NCBI GenBank assembly: GCA_030038715.1
Contig: JASHSO010000580.1
Location: forward strand, 1-14,505
DNA: 14,505 nucleotides
Direction of reading: 5' to 3'
DNA from: Streptosporangiaceae bacterium
GTDB taxonomy: Bacteria > Actinomycetota > Actinomycetes > Streptosporangiales > Streptosporangiaceae
Part shown: piece by piece, positions 1-7,942 of the stretch
How positions within the stretch are numbered: the first letter of the stretch is position 1
How the letters are laid out: each line of letters starts with the position of its first letter
Notes under the pieces: generated by a model
The model's input: only the letters and a program-made list of their open reading frames with translations
Told to the model about the DNA's origin: nothing
The model's database searches: none
Position numbers and translations under genes: made by a program

Positions 1-1758
1 GATGCAGTACCCGCCCACCAGCGCGGAGGGGACCCCGGTCTGCGCCTGATACTGCAGGGTGAGCGCGGCGTTCATCGGGATGACCAGCACGGGCTCGCCG
101 GGACGCAGATGCAGCCCGGCGATCACCTGGTCCCAGCGGTAGGGCAGCGGCGCTAGCGCGGTCGCAGGCACTGGCCGGGGCAGGGTCGGCACCAGTATCA
201 GCGCCGCGACCGCCGGCCCGGCCAGCTGAGGCCAGTGCTCGCGCAGCCAGCTACTCCGCAGCCAGTGCGCCTGCAGTCGGCCGCGCGCAGTCGGCATGGC
301 GGCCCAGGCCCGATCGATCGCGCAGGCCAGCACGACCGCCGCCGCGCCATCGGCGATGATCGACAGGCGGTTGGGGAGCAGCTGGCTCAGCAGCGGGAGC
401 CGCTCCAGCCAGTGCCAGGGCAGCACCGTGGCGGTTAGGTGCCACGGGCCAAGCTGCGCCGAGTGGCCGCCGACGCTGCACACCTCGAGGACGGCCCAGC
501 ACAGCCCGGCCACCCGGACCCGCAGATCCCGCCAGCACCAGATCACCGCGGCTACCAGCGCCACCAGCAATGGCCAGCCCAGGTAAGCGAAGTACTCCTG
601 CGGAGTCTGTCCGGTACTCACCAGGAACGTGCGGAAGCCGGCTCCGTGAATGATCATGGCTGCTGGGGCAGTCACGAAGTCGGAAGGACGATTGCCGTAG
701 CGTCCGAGCGGCCACGGGCTGCCGATCTCGGCCAGCGGGCCGTGGAATTGCACCAGCACCGCATGCACGCACAGCACCAGCGCCACCCCGGCACCGACGG
801 CGAGCCCGGCGGCTGCCACGCCCACGGTACGCAGCCGCGTCAGCACCTTCGGTCGGCTTGCGACCAGTACCACGGCCATCACAAGTCCGGCCAGCCCGGT
901 GTCGACCAGCAGTTCCTCGGCGATGAACAGCTGCGCCGCGATCAGCAATCCGAGCCATGCCCCACGGCCTGCCACCCGCAGCGCTGCACGCCGACCGGGC
1001 AGCTCCTTGTCCGCTCCCCTTCCGGTGAGCAGGCCAAGTGCCGCGTCCAGTATCAGCGGCGGGAGCACGGCGAACTGCAGGTGGTAGTGGTCCTGGGCGG
1101 CCTCCACCAGGGCCGGCGAGAAGCCGTAGACAGCGCCGCCGAGCGCGGCAGCGGCCGGGCTCACGCCCCATCGCCGCAGCACGAAGAACATCGTCGCCGC
1201 CGAGCCTGCGAAGCCGAGCGTCACCAGGAGAGTCAGGCTGACGAACGGACCGAGCAGCAGCGTCACCGGGGTGAGGATAACCCCGGGCAGCAGCAGTGAC
1301 GTGTTCCACATCACGTTCACGCCCTGCGGCCAGTTCAAGGCCTTCGTGACCAGTGCAGGCAGGCTGCCGTGGGCGATCGCGGCCGCGGAGTAGCGCATAA
1401 ACCAGGCGCTCAGCAGGATGTCGTCGTTCTCGACGACCGAGCCGGTGCCGGGGATGCGGCCGGAAGGGTTGGCCCACAGCCGCCAGGTCAGCACCACCGC
1501 GATGACGAGGTAGGCGCACAGCACCAGCCGCAGCACGACAGGTCGCGTGCGGGAGGTCCGCTGGCCGACTTGGGCGGCAGGCTCGACCGCGACCGGGGTC
1601 GAGCTTGCCGTGGCCCCGGCCCCCGCCATGTCGGTGTGTCGCGCGCTGGCGTCCTGCGGCCGCCCCACCAGCTGGGCCCTGCGGCGGGCCAGTGGCTCAG
1701 AAGGATCCATGGCAGCGGCCACCCCGTCTCGCGCGCCGGAGGCCGCGGATAAGGACAT
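1..1758 (-). CDS. Large polytopic membrane protein, GT-C glycosyltransferase-like (C-terminus beyond the window)
   Basis: 586 codons are open from the ATG at 1758 to the left edge without a stop. An in-frame TAA lies 12 nt upstream of the ATG, so the start cannot be earlier; ATG 1710 is an alternative. About 65 polar residues (1-66) precede the first membrane helix (about 74-92). Then comes a short external loop with the acidic cluster ENDD (residues 110-113), an LNWPQG...WNTSLLLP segment and many further hydrophobic helices. An acidic pair just after helix 1 is the usual place for catalytic acids in GT-C enzymes using polyprenyl-linked sugars, but the assignment is an inference and I do not recognise a named family. 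It is a paralogue of the protein at 7943-9769, sharing LTW-LW, ND, NW-P-G-N-MWNTSLLLP, FIAEELLVD, YGNRP-DFVTAP, LPNRLS and GGYCI in the same order. By that comparison about 80 C-terminal residues are missing. It follows the E1 gene by 80 nt. Confidence 0.8.
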   Translation of the reverse strand, partial: MSLSAASGARDGVAAAMDPSEPLARRRAQLVGRPQDASARHTDMAGAGATASSTPVAVEPAAQVGQRTSRTRPVVLRLVLCAYLVIAVVLTWRLWANPSGRIPGTGSVVENDDILLSAWFMRYSAAAIAHGSLPALVTKALNWPQGVNVMWNTSLLLPGVILTPVTLLLGPFVSLTLLVTLGFAGSAATMFFVLRRWGVSPAAAALGGAVYGFSPALVEAAQDHYHLQFAVLPPLILDAALGLLTGRGADKELPGRRAALRVAGRGAWLGLLIAAQLFIAEELLVDTGLAGLVMAVVLVASRPKVLTRLRTVGVAAAGLAVGAGVALVLCVHAVLVQFHGPLAEIGSPWPLGRYGNRPSDFVTAPAAMIIHGAGFRTFLVSTGQTPQEYFAYLGWPLLVALVAAVIWCWRDLRVRVAGLCWAVLEVCSVGGHSAQLGPWHLTATVLPWHWLERLPLLSQLLPNRLSIIADGAAAVVLACAIDRAWAAMPTARGRLQAHWLRSSWLREHWPQLAGPAVAALILVPTLPRPVPATALAPLPYRWDQVIAGLHLRPGEPVLVIPMNAALTLQYQAQTGVPSALVGGYCI

Positions 1759-1766
1759 GTCACTTT

Positions 1767-1772
1767 ACCGTA
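1767..1772 (-). promoter_or_regulatory. Possible -10 box for a leaderless start of the membrane-protein gene
   Basis: On the minus strand TACGGT lies 8 nt before the ATG at 1758, matching the TANNNT actinobacterial -10 pattern at the distance expected when transcription begins at the start codon. An overlapping TAAAGT is closer than usual. No clear -35 and no good Shine-Dalgarno sequence are visible. The gene could instead be read through from the E1 gene. Confidence 0.35.
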
Positions 1773-1838
1773 TGAATTCAGCTCGGCTGCGGCAGCTTGG
1801 CCTGCCGGGCAAGGCTGATTAGGTGGTCATGCTACGCG

Positions 1839-4130
1839 CTACCGGAGCAGGTCGCGTGCCGCCTCTTCGATCGTTTCCTCGGACAGCAGCACGGCTGCGG
1901 CAGCTCCGCCAAGGGGGACGAAGCTGTCCTGACTTGCCACCCGGGCGACACGGCCGGAAAAGCCGGCCTCCGACAGCAGCGTGATGATTCCTTCCGACAC
2001 GCTGCCGGTGCGCCGAGTCTCGTCGGCGACCAGCACGTTGCCGGTTGCGGTCGCTGCGCGCAGCAGGTCCTCGATCGGCAGCGGAGCCAGCCACCGCAGG
2101 TCAAGCACGCGGCAGCGCACTCCGTCGGCTGCGAGCATGCGGGCCGCCCGCAGGCTCATCCGCACCCCGTTCCCGAAGGAAACGATGGTGAGGTCGCTGC
2201 CGTCGCCGTACTGGCGGGCCCTGCCGACCGGAGCGTGGGCCAGCGACCACCGGGCCGGCGGCTCGTAATCGGCCAGCCAGCCGCCATCCCCTGCCTGGTG
2301 CAGATCCCGCTCGTGATACAGCGCGATCGGTTCGAGAAAGATGCTGACACTGCCGTCGACCTCCGCGGCCGCCAGGCAGGTCCGCAGCAGCCCGGCCGCA
2401 TCGTCGCCACGAGCCGGGCAGGCGATAATCAGGCCGGGGATGTCGCGGAGTGCGCCGAGGGCATTGTCGTTGTGAAAGTGCCCGCCGAAGCCCTGCTGGT
2501 AGGCCAGCCCGGGGACGCGCACGACCACCGGGTTGCGGTATTGCGCCCGGGAAAAGAACGACAGCGTGGCGGCTTCACCGCGGATCTGGTCGGCGGCGTT
2601 GTGCAGGTAAGCCAGGTACTGGATCTCCGGCACCGGCAGCAGCCCGGCGAGCGCGGCACCAAGGGCGAGGCCGAGGATCGACTGCTCGTCTAGCAGGGTG
2701 TCGAAGACCCTCGCCGAGCCGAACGACCGGAGTAGGCCCTTGGTCACGCCGTACACGCCGCCCTTGCGCCCGACGTCCTCGCCGAACACGATCATGCCGG
2801 GCCTGCCGGTCATCTCGTCGGCCAGCGCGGCGTTGATGGCCTGCGCCAGAGTGAGCGGACCCTCGTCCTCGGGCAGCTGCGGTCCGAGTGCCTGGTGCCG
2901 CGCCCAGTCGGCGGCTTGCCTGGAGCGTGCCGTCACGTTGGCAGCCACCGTCGCCGGGCGGCGCGGGGCGATGGGGGCCATGATCTCGGCAGCCGTGCTC
3001 AGCCTGGCCGATCCGGCCAGCTCGGCCGCCATGCCGAGGACGCTGGCGCCAGTCGCCTCGTAGCGGTCAAGTACCTCGGCAGGCGTCATGGCGCCCGCTT
3101 CCACCAGCAGCCTCGCGGTACCCAGCAGTGGATCGCGGCGCTGCGCGGCGGAGATCTGTGCAGGCGACAGGTAGGCCGACTCCACGTCGCTGCCCGCATG
3201 ACCGCCCAGCCTGACGGTCTGCACGTGCAGGAAGACCGGAACGCGCTTGTCCCTGGCCAGTGCAACGGCACGGGCCGCGGTGTCATAGACGTCTGCGAGG
3301 TCGGCTCCGTCCGCAGCCAGGTACGTCAGGCCAGGCCGGGCGGAATAGGCGGCCTCGACCCAGCCCGGGGGCGTGCGGACACTGAGGCCGATTCCGTTGT
3401 CCTCGCATACCAGCACCAACGGCAGCGGCAGGCTCTGGAACGCGCAGTAGGCCGCGGTGTTGAGCGCTCCGGCTGCGGTGGAGTGATTTACCGAGGCATC
3501 GCCGAAGCTCGCGACGACCAGGCAGTCCCGCGGCCATGGCGTTAGGACGCCGAGCTTGGCGGCCCTAGCGACCGCGAACGCAAGGCCGACTGCCCGCGGC
3601 AGGTGCGATGCGATCGTCGAGGTCTGCGGTATGACGTTCAGCTCGGGATGACCGAAGACCTTGTGCCGGCCGCCTGCGATCGGCTCGGCAGCGGCGGCCA
3701 CCAAGCCCAGCAGCACGTCGGCGACCCCCTCACGCGGAGGGCTCGCCTGCCCGGCCCGTACCAGGTAGAACGCTCCGGACCTGTAGTGCAGCAGCGCGGG
3801 GTCGGTCAACCGGAGCGCCGCGGCGACCCCCGCGTTGCCCTCGTGCCCGGCCGATCCGATCGTGTAATAGCCGGCCCCGCGAGCGCGCAGCCACTGTGCG
3901 GCGTTGTCCAGGTGCCTGGAGGCGAGCTGGGCGTCGAACAACTCGAGGCACCGGTCAATCGTCAGGCCGCTTCCCGGCCTGACCGGGTCGGTCCCGGCGG
4001 GAGGCACGCCACGCGCGGGGATCCGGATTGCGCTGATCGCTTCGGTGAGACGCTGCTCAGCGAGGTCCAAGGCGCCGACCGGCACGTGAGTTCGCGGGCC
4101 CGATGGCGGTCCCGCAGCTGCGACTGTCAC
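1839..4130 (-). CDS. Fused alpha/beta E1 component of a 2-oxoacid dehydrogenase (thiamine diphosphate-dependent)
   Basis: Predicted 763-residue cytoplasmic enzyme that would decarboxylate a 2-oxoacid and pass the acyl group to a lipoyl E2. Residues about 60-345 are the alpha-type half: the cofactor/Mg motif starts at GDAS (210-213) and ends at EDN (243-245), and a GSAGHEGNA segment (92-100) precedes it. A linker (about 375-425) leads to the beta-type half: FGEDVGRKGGVYG (449-461) with the likely catalytic Glu451, DEQSILGLALGAALAG (481-496), GHFHNDNALGAL (550-561) and a transketolase C-terminal-like domain from about 640 (DLRWLAPLP, ADETRRTGS). The frame is open to an ATG at 4346, but those 72 codons overlap the divergent esterase and are unlike the family. 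I chose GTG 4130 because a TACCGT box lies 6 nt before it; GTG 4086 is also possible. No E2 or E3 gene is in the window. The substrate (branched-chain, pyruvate or other) cannot be decided here. Confidence 0.88.
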   Translation of the reverse strand: MTVAAAGPPSGPRTHVPVGALDLAEQRLTEAISAIRIPARGVPPAGTDPVRPGSGLTIDRCLELFDAQLASRHLDNAAQWLRARGAGYYTIGSAGHEGNAGVAAALRLTDPALLHYRSGAFYLVRAGQASPPREGVADVLLGLVAAAAEPIAGGRHKVFGHPELNVIPQTSTIASHLPRAVGLAFAVARAAKLGVLTPWPRDCLVVASFGDASVNHSTAAGALNTAAYCAFQSLPLPLVLVCEDNGIGLSVRTPPGWVEAAYSARPGLTYLAADGADLADVYDTAARAVALARDKRVPVFLHVQTVRLGGHAGSDVESAYLSPAQISAAQRRDPLLGTARLLVEAGAMTPAEVLDRYEATGASVLGMAAELAGSARLSTAAEIMAPIAPRRPATVAANVTARSRQAADWARHQALGPQLPEDEGPLTLAQAINAALADEMTGRPGMIVFGEDVGRKGGVYGVTKGLLRSFGSARVFDTLLDEQSILGLALGAALAGLLPVPEIQYLAYLHNAADQIRGEAATLSFFSRAQYRNPVVVRVPGLAYQQGFGGHFHNDNALGALRDIPGLIIACPARGDDAAGLLRTCLAAAEVDGSVSIFLEPIALYHERDLHQAGDGGWLADYEPPARWSLAHAPVGRARQYGDGSDLTIVSFGNGVRMSLRAARMLAADGVRCRVLDLRWLAPLPIEDLLRAATATGNVLVADETRRTGSVSEGIITLLSEAGFSGRVARVASQDSFVPLGGAAAAVLLSEETIEEAARDLLR

Positions 4131-4136
4131 TATCTG

Positions 4137-4142
4137 ACGGTA
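4137..4142 (-). promoter_or_regulatory. Possible -10 box for a leaderless start of the E1 gene
   Basis: TACCGT on the minus strand is followed by six bases and the GTG at 4130, matching TANNNT at leaderless spacing. No Shine-Dalgarno sequence precedes the GTG. No convincing -35 is visible. It supports the GTG 4130 start over the upstream ATG at 4346. Confidence 0.4.
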
Positions 4143-4230
4143 TGCCGACCTGGCAGGCTCGCGCACGAATCTGCCTTGCCGGCAGGTGAAAAGGCGCCAA
4201 CCTAACGCCTTGGCTCGGATGGGAGGGACA

Positions 4231-5274
4231 GTGCTGCCGTGGTCAGCCGACCTTGCCGGAACGCTCACAGAGCACGTGATCGTCAGCGAGTTGTTGCGCG
4301 GCAACCCGCTGGGTGACCCGTACGAGCGGCCGCTGTGGGTATACACGCCGCCGGGTTATGCCGGGGAGCCCCAACGCCGGTATCCGGCCGTGTACGTGAT
4401 CCAGGGATACACCGGGCATCTGGCGATGTGGCGGAACAGATCGGCCTTTCGCCAGCCGTTCCCCGAGGCGGCCGACTCGGCGTTCGCCACTGGCGCGGCG
4501 CCGCCGGCGATCGTGGTCTACGTAGATGCCTGGACGCGGTATGGCGGCAGCCAGTTCGTGGACTCGCCGGGGACCGGGCGATATCACTCCTATCTGTGTG
4601 ACGAGGTCGTGCCGTGGGTCGACTCGCATTACCGGACGATCACAGGCCGCGCGCACCGGGCGATCATGGGCAAGTCCAGCGGCGGCTTCGGTGCCATGAT
4701 CACGCCAATGCTCCGGCCCGACCTGTTCGCCGCGCTGGCCACGCACGCGGGAGATGCCCTGTATGAGTACTGCTACCTCCGGGACTTCGGCACGGCCGTC
4801 CGGGCATTGCGCGCGTTCGACGGCGACATCTGGCGATGGTGGGACGACTTCTGCTCGCGCGCGGCATTCACCAACCAGGACGACGGCACACTACTCGGGT
4901 TGCTGGGGGTCGCAGCATGCTTTTCTGCCCGCGCCGACGGGACCGTGGAGCTACCCTTCGATCCCGCCACCGGTGTGCTGCGCCCCGAGGTGTGGCGGCG
5001 CTGGCTCGCGTTCGACCCGGTCCGCATGGTGTCCGCGCATGCCGACGCGCTGCGGTCGCAGCGTGCCATCTGGATCGACGCAGGAACCAGGGACGACTAC
5101 TTCCTCGACGTAGGCGCCGAGGCATTCCGCGCCGAACTGCGGCGCATCGGCGTCGCAGACCAAGTAGTGCACTTCGAGCTGTTCGACGCCAGCCACGCCG
5201 CGATCGAGTACCGCTACCCGCTCTCGCTGGCATGGCTGTGCCAGCGGATATCCGATCCGGGCGCCTTGTCGTGA
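4231..5274 (+). CDS. Alpha/beta hydrolase of the esterase D / enterochelin esterase-like family
   Basis: 347-residue hydrolase, probably an esterase or acyltransferase-fold protein of the antigen 85/esterase D/Fes type. The N-terminal strands read RPLWVYTPPGY (33-43) and YPAVYVIQGYTG (51-62). The nucleophile elbow is GKSSGG (147-152), with Ser149 in G-x-S-x-G. The likely acid is Asp288 or Asp289 in GTRDDYF, and the likely catalytic His322 is in ASHAAIEYRYP, so the triad looks complete. No signal peptide or lipobox is visible, so a cytoplasmic place is likely. The GTG at 4231 has GGAGG at 4222-4226 with a short 4-nt spacer; ATG 4219 and GTG 4186 are in frame but have poorer context. It is divergent from the E1 gene, with about 100 bp between starts, and heads a plus-strand run of four genes. 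The natural substrate cannot be told from sequence. Confidence 0.85.
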   Translation: MLPWSADLAGTLTEHVIVSELLRGNPLGDPYERPLWVYTPPGYAGEPQRRYPAVYVIQGYTGHLAMWRNRSAFRQPFPEAADSAFATGAAPPAIVVYVDAWTRYGGSQFVDSPGTGRYHSYLCDEVVPWVDSHYRTITGRAHRAIMGKSSGGFGAMITPMLRPDLFAALATHAGDALYEYCYLRDFGTAVRALRAFDGDIWRWWDDFCSRAAFTNQDDGTLLGLLGVAACFSARADGTVELPFDPATGVLRPEVWRRWLAFDPVRMVSAHADALRSQRAIWIDAGTRDDYFLDVGAEAFRAELRRIGVADQVVHFELFDASHAAIEYRYPLSLAWLCQRISDPGALS

Positions 5275-5312
5275 ACGAACCAGGCCGTCGGCACGTGATC
5301 AGGGGTTAGCAA

Positions 5313-5326
5313 GGGCCATCAGGCCC
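5313..5326 (+). repeat. Short hairpin between esterase and lipoprotein genes
   Basis: GGGCC, a four-base ATCA loop, and GGCCC form a 5-bp GC stem 39 nt after the esterase stop and just before the lipoprotein ribosome binding site. There is no T tract, so it is a weak candidate for a terminator or processing site. Confidence 0.25.
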
Positions 5327-5347
5327 CTGGGATCGGAGATAACGACC

Positions 5348-5893
5348 ATGCGTAATCGGTGGTGGACAGTGCCACTGGCGGCCGGAGCGGCAGCTATGGT
5401 CCTGGCGGCATGCGGCAGCAGCACCACGACCCCGCCGAGTTCCAGCACGAGTACGCCGACGACCACCACGACGCCAGCCGCGGCGGCTGGCACTGTGACG
5501 ATCAAGACGCGCAGCACGAGCGTGGGAACGGTACTGACGAACGCCAGCGGTTACACGCTGTATTGGTTCGCCAATGACACCCCGACAAAGTCCAACTGCA
5601 CTGGCACGTGCCTCGGCTACTGGGCGCCGCTGATCGGCACGGCGAAGGCGGCTGCGGGGACGACCCTGTCGGGTGCCTTCGGCACGATCACGCGGTCGAA
5701 CGGCCAGACGCAGGCCACCTATGACGGGCACCCTCTCTACACCTATGTCGCCGACACCGCTCCGGGCCAGGTTAGCGGCAACGGCCAGAACCTGTCCGGC
5801 GGCCTGTGGTGGGCGATGACGCCATCGGGGGCTAAGCCGGCGGCAAAGGCTACTCCGTCGTCCTCCTCGTCGTCATCGGGCTACGGCTACTGA
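5348..5893 (+). CDS. Secreted-repeat lipoprotein (Lipoprotein_15 / COG4315 type)
   Basis: 181-residue predicted lipoprotein of unknown function. It starts with a signal peptide (MRNRWW, hydrophobic core about 8-20) and a lipobox LAAC, with lipidated Cys22. A Ser/Thr/Pro linker (about 24-45) follows. The folded part carries two copies of the short repeat of the PF03640 family: one around GYTLYWFANDT (68-78) with the cysteine pair CTGTC (84-88), and one around YDGHPLYTYVADTAPGQVSGNG (about 125-146) ending in GLWWAMTPSG. The tail is Ser-rich and ends SGYGY. GGAGA at 5335-5339, 8 nt before the ATG, is a good ribosome binding site and fixes the start. The family is common in actinomycetes and proteobacteria and has no settled role; it should sit on the outer face of the membrane. 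Confidence 0.9.
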   Translation: MRNRWWTVPLAAGAAAMVLAACGSSTTTPPSSSTSTPTTTTTPAAAAGTVTIKTRSTSVGTVLTNASGYTLYWFANDTPTKSNCTGTCLGYWAPLIGTAKAAAGTTLSGAFGTITRSNGQTQATYDGHPLYTYVADTAPGQVSGNGQNLSGGLWWAMTPSGAKPAAKATPSSSSSSSGYGY

Positions 5894-5943
5894 CCGAGCT
5901 GGGCGGTCCTGACGGGCCGACGCGGCCAGGTGCCCGGTGGGCG

Positions 5944-5949
5944 TACGAT
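5944..5949 (+). promoter_or_regulatory. Possible -10 box for a leaderless cutA start
   Basis: TACGAT matches TANNNT and ends exactly 7 nt before the ATG at 5957, the usual distance to the transcription start. The ATG has no Shine-Dalgarno sequence. No obvious -35 is seen. It would give cutA and the next gene their own promoter, separate from the lipoprotein gene. Confidence 0.45.
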
Positions 5950-5956
5950 CAAGCGC

Positions 5957-6310
5957 ATGCCAGCCCAGCGGCCAGAGCCAGGCACCGTGCCGCAGTTCCT
6001 TCAGGTGCAGACGACCACCGACTCCCGGGCTGAGGCAGTGGAGCTCGCGCAAGCTGCCGTGCAGGCCAGGCTCGCCGCATGCGCCCAGGTCACCGGGCCG
6101 ATCGCCAGTGCTTTCTGGTGGGAAGACGAGATGGAGCGAGCCGAGGAGTGGCTCATCATGCTCAAGCTGCCAGCCGACAGGTTCGAGGATCTGGCAGAGT
6201 TCCTTGCCGATCGGCACAGTTACGACGAGCCAGAGATCATTGCGACACCGATCGTGGCCGGGTCGTCGTCTTACCTAGACTGGCTGCGGGAGGAGACCCG
6301 CCCGCGCTGA
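5957..6310 (+). CDS. cutA: CutA family divalent-cation tolerance protein
   Basis: 117-residue cytoplasmic protein of the CutA family, small ferredoxin-like-fold proteins that form stable trimers and have been linked to divalent metal (copper) tolerance; the exact biochemical role is unsettled. The family pattern is clear: VQTTTDSRAEAVELAQ (17-32), LAACAQVTGPIASAFWWEDEME (39-60), where the typical family has LAACVN..PI.S.Y.W, then EEWLIMLKLP (63-72) and the C-terminal YDEPEIIATPIVAGSSSYLDWL (89-110). Length fits the family (about 105-115). I chose ATG 5957 because of the TACGAT box before it and because the extra residues from GTG 5930 are not family-like. The oxygenase-like gene begins 30 nt after the stop on the same strand, so the two are probably co-transcribed. 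Confidence 0.9.
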   Translation: MPAQRPEPGTVPQFLQVQTTTDSRAEAVELAQAAVQARLAACAQVTGPIASAFWWEDEMERAEEWLIMLKLPADRFEDLAEFLADRHSYDEPEIIATPIVAGSSSYLDWLREETRPR

Positions 6311-6340
6311 GGTGTCGCGCTGAGATTGGAGGCCCGCCTG

Positions 6341-7201
6341 GTGAGGCCAGCAGGCTCGGACGTCACAGCGCATCGAAGGCGAGGTGCAATCAGCGACTAC
6401 GGTCTGTTCGGGCCCGATTCGGTGACCTGGCGGATCATGGGGCAGCCGGTGATGTGGGTGGCGGGCATGCGGGCGCTGTACATGCAGGCCCTGCACCCGA
6501 CGGTGATGCGAGGCACGTGGCAGAACACCTCCTTCGCCCGGCCGAGCGAGGCATGGGGGCGGTTTACCAGGACCATCAGGTTCGTCCAGGTGCGGACGTA
6601 TGGCACGCTCACCGAGGTCGAGCGCGCCGGGGCCCGGCTGCGGCGTATTCACGCCACGCTGACCGGCGTGGACTGCGACGGCCGGCGGTTCAGGCTCGAC
6701 GAACCCGAGCTGTTGCTGTGGGTGCACTGCGCGGAGATCGCCTCGGAGGCCGAGATAGCGCGGCGCAGCGGTGTGCATGTGACGGCTGCCGAGCTGGACA
6801 CGTTCGTGGACGAGCAGCGGCGCAGCGCTGCCGTGGTCGGCCTCGACCCGGCCGGCGTGCCCGCTACCATGGCCGAGCTCGAGGCCTACTTCGACGCCAT
6901 CAGGCCGCAGCTACACGCCACTGCTGAGGCACGTCAGGCGCTGCGTCAGTCGTTCACGCCTAGGGTGCCGCTGGCGTTCCTGCCGCTGCGGGTATTCGCG
7001 CCCCCGCTCAACATGCTCGCGTTCGCCAGCCTGCCGCCATGGGCGCGCCAGCTCTACGGCGTCCCCGTCGTACCGCTCAGCGACGCGGCCGTCACGCTCG
7101 CGCTGCGGGCGGCATTCGAGTCCACCACGCGCGTCCCGCCCGAACTGCTGCTCGTTCCCGGTGCAGCGATCGCCAGGCGGCTGCGGCGCAGCGCTGCCTA
7201 A
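6341..7201 (+). CDS. DUF2236 / MpaB-like oxygenase family protein
   Basis: 286-residue protein of the DUF2236 family, which includes the MpaB-type and latex-clearing (Lcp) oxygenase-related proteins, thought to be heme b enzymes; most members have no known substrate. Visible family features are the early GPDSVTWRIMGQPVMWVAGMRAL region (24-46), LHPTVMRGT (51-59) with His52, RRIHATLTG (101-109) with His104, and LLLWVHCAEI (124-133) with His129. These histidines are candidates for heme or metal binding. The helical C-terminal half runs to a basic end. GGAGG at 6328-6332 with an 8-nt spacer supports the GTG at 6341; TTG 6326 would lie upstream of that site. No signal peptide is present. It lies 30 nt after cutA. 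It ends 106 nt from the convergent phosphatase gene. Confidence 0.85.
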   Translation: MRPAGSDVTAHRRRGAISDYGLFGPDSVTWRIMGQPVMWVAGMRALYMQALHPTVMRGTWQNTSFARPSEAWGRFTRTIRFVQVRTYGTLTEVERAGARLRRIHATLTGVDCDGRRFRLDEPELLLWVHCAEIASEAEIARRSGVHVTAAELDTFVDEQRRSAAVVGLDPAGVPATMAELEAYFDAIRPQLHATAEARQALRQSFTPRVPLAFLPLRVFAPPLNMLAFASLPPWARQLYGVPVVPLSDAAVTLALRAAFESTTRVPPELLLVPGAAIARRLRRSAA

Positions 7202-7220
7202 TGCCAGTCGGCACGGCACG

Positions 7221-7309
7221 GAGGACCCAACCCGCGCTCCATGAAACTGACGCACGACCCGGCGCGCGTTTGGACGTCCTGGCAGCGATCGCGCATCGCG
7301 AAGGTCCTC
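7221..7309. repeat. Inverted repeats in the convergent gap between the oxygenase and phosphatase genes
   Basis: A 7-bp pair, GAGGACC at 7221-7227 and GGTCCTC at 7303-7309, encloses a smaller hairpin GCGAT-CGCGC-ATCGC at 7285-7299. The right arm overlaps the phosphatase stop codon. The convergent position suits a bidirectional terminator, but there are no T tracts, and arms of this size can arise by chance in GC-rich DNA. Confidence 0.25.
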
Positions 7310-7901
7310 AGATCCCTGCGGGCGGGACGTTCCATGACATGATCACGGGCTCGCCGTGCTCTGTGCCAAGCATGCTGATCGTGCCGGTGTCGAGCCGGAA
7401 GCACCGCCCGGCGGAGGGCTCGAGCCGCAGCCAGCGAGCGGTCAGCACGCGGAGCAGGTGCCCGTGGGCGACGAGCGCCACGTTGCCGTGATCGAGCAGT
7501 GGACGGACCCGGGCGAGCGCTGCGTCCGCGCGCGCTCCGACCTGCTGCACTGTCTCGCCCGGATGCTCGGCATCACCGCGGATCACGCCGTCGCGCCACA
7601 GCAGCCAGCCGGGCCGCTGCTGTCTGATCTGCGCCGTGGTGCGGCCCTCGTATCCGCCGTAGTCCCATTCCTGCAGGTCGGGCTCGGGCTTGGCATCCAG
7701 CCCGGCTAGCTCCGCAGTCCGCTGGGCACGGCTCGCGGGGCTGGTGAATGCGGCCGTGATCTGCAGCCTGGCCAGCACCGGCGCCAGCGCTGCGGCGGTT
7801 GCTTCGCCCGCCGGGGTGAGCGGTACGTCGGTTCTGCCGGTGTGCTGGCCGGATCGGCTCCACTCGGTCTCACCGTGCCGGAGCAGGATCAGCTCGCCCA
7901 T
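7308..7901 (-). CDS. Histidine phosphatase superfamily protein (phosphoglycerate mutase-like)
   Basis: 197-residue cytoplasmic enzyme of the histidine phosphatase superfamily, which transfers phosphate through a phospho-histidine. The catalytic motif LLRHGET (6-12) has Arg8 and the phospho-acceptor His9. Arg58 is in TSPASRAQRT. An acidic region LQEWDYGGYEG (76-86) should hold the proton donor (Glu78 or Asp80). The second histidine, His146, is in LVAHGH (143-148). All four catalytic positions are present, so it should be active; whether it acts as an acid phosphatase, on a sugar phosphate or as a mutase cannot be told, though its length suits a phosphatase. The ATG at 7901 has only AAGGA with a 3-nt spacer. 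It follows the membrane-protein gene by 41 nt and is likely in its operon. Confidence 0.9.
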   Translation of the reverse strand: MGELILLRHGETEWSRSGQHTGRTDVPLTPAGEATAAALAPVLARLQITAAFTSPASRAQRTAELAGLDAKPEPDLQEWDYGGYEGRTTAQIRQQRPGWLLWRDGVIRGDAEHPGETVQQVGARADAALARVRPLLDHGNVALVAHGHLLRVLTARWLRLEPSAGRCFRLDTGTISMLGTEHGEPVIMSWNVPPAGI

Positions 7902-7942
7902 GGGTCCTTATCATCGCGCACGGCGGCCGCGCTAGTGCGGGC

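Noticed and set aside
251..1519. A 422-residue minus-strand frame
   Set aside because: It is a shifted frame of the membrane-protein gene at 1-1758. Its translation is Arg/Gly/Pro-rich with no hydrophobic helices, while the other frame gives clear membrane segments shared with the paralogue.
1797..2693. A 298-residue plus-strand frame opposite the E1 gene
   Set aside because: It is antisense to the conserved beta half of the E1 dehydrogenase and has no recognisable domain; long antisense frames are normal in GC-rich coding DNA.
4131..4346. N-terminal extension of the E1 gene to an ATG at 4346
   Set aside because: It would overlap the divergent esterase by over 100 bp, and its 72 residues do not look like an E1 N-terminus. 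GTG 4130 has a promoter-like box close by.
6079..6927. A 282-residue plus-strand frame across cutA and the oxygenase gene
   Set aside because: It runs out of frame through two well-supported genes and has no family-like motifs.
7202..7307. A strong bidirectional terminator in the convergent gap
   Set aside because: Inverted repeats are present and listed, but there is no T tract on either strand, so a standard intrinsic terminator cannot be claimed.
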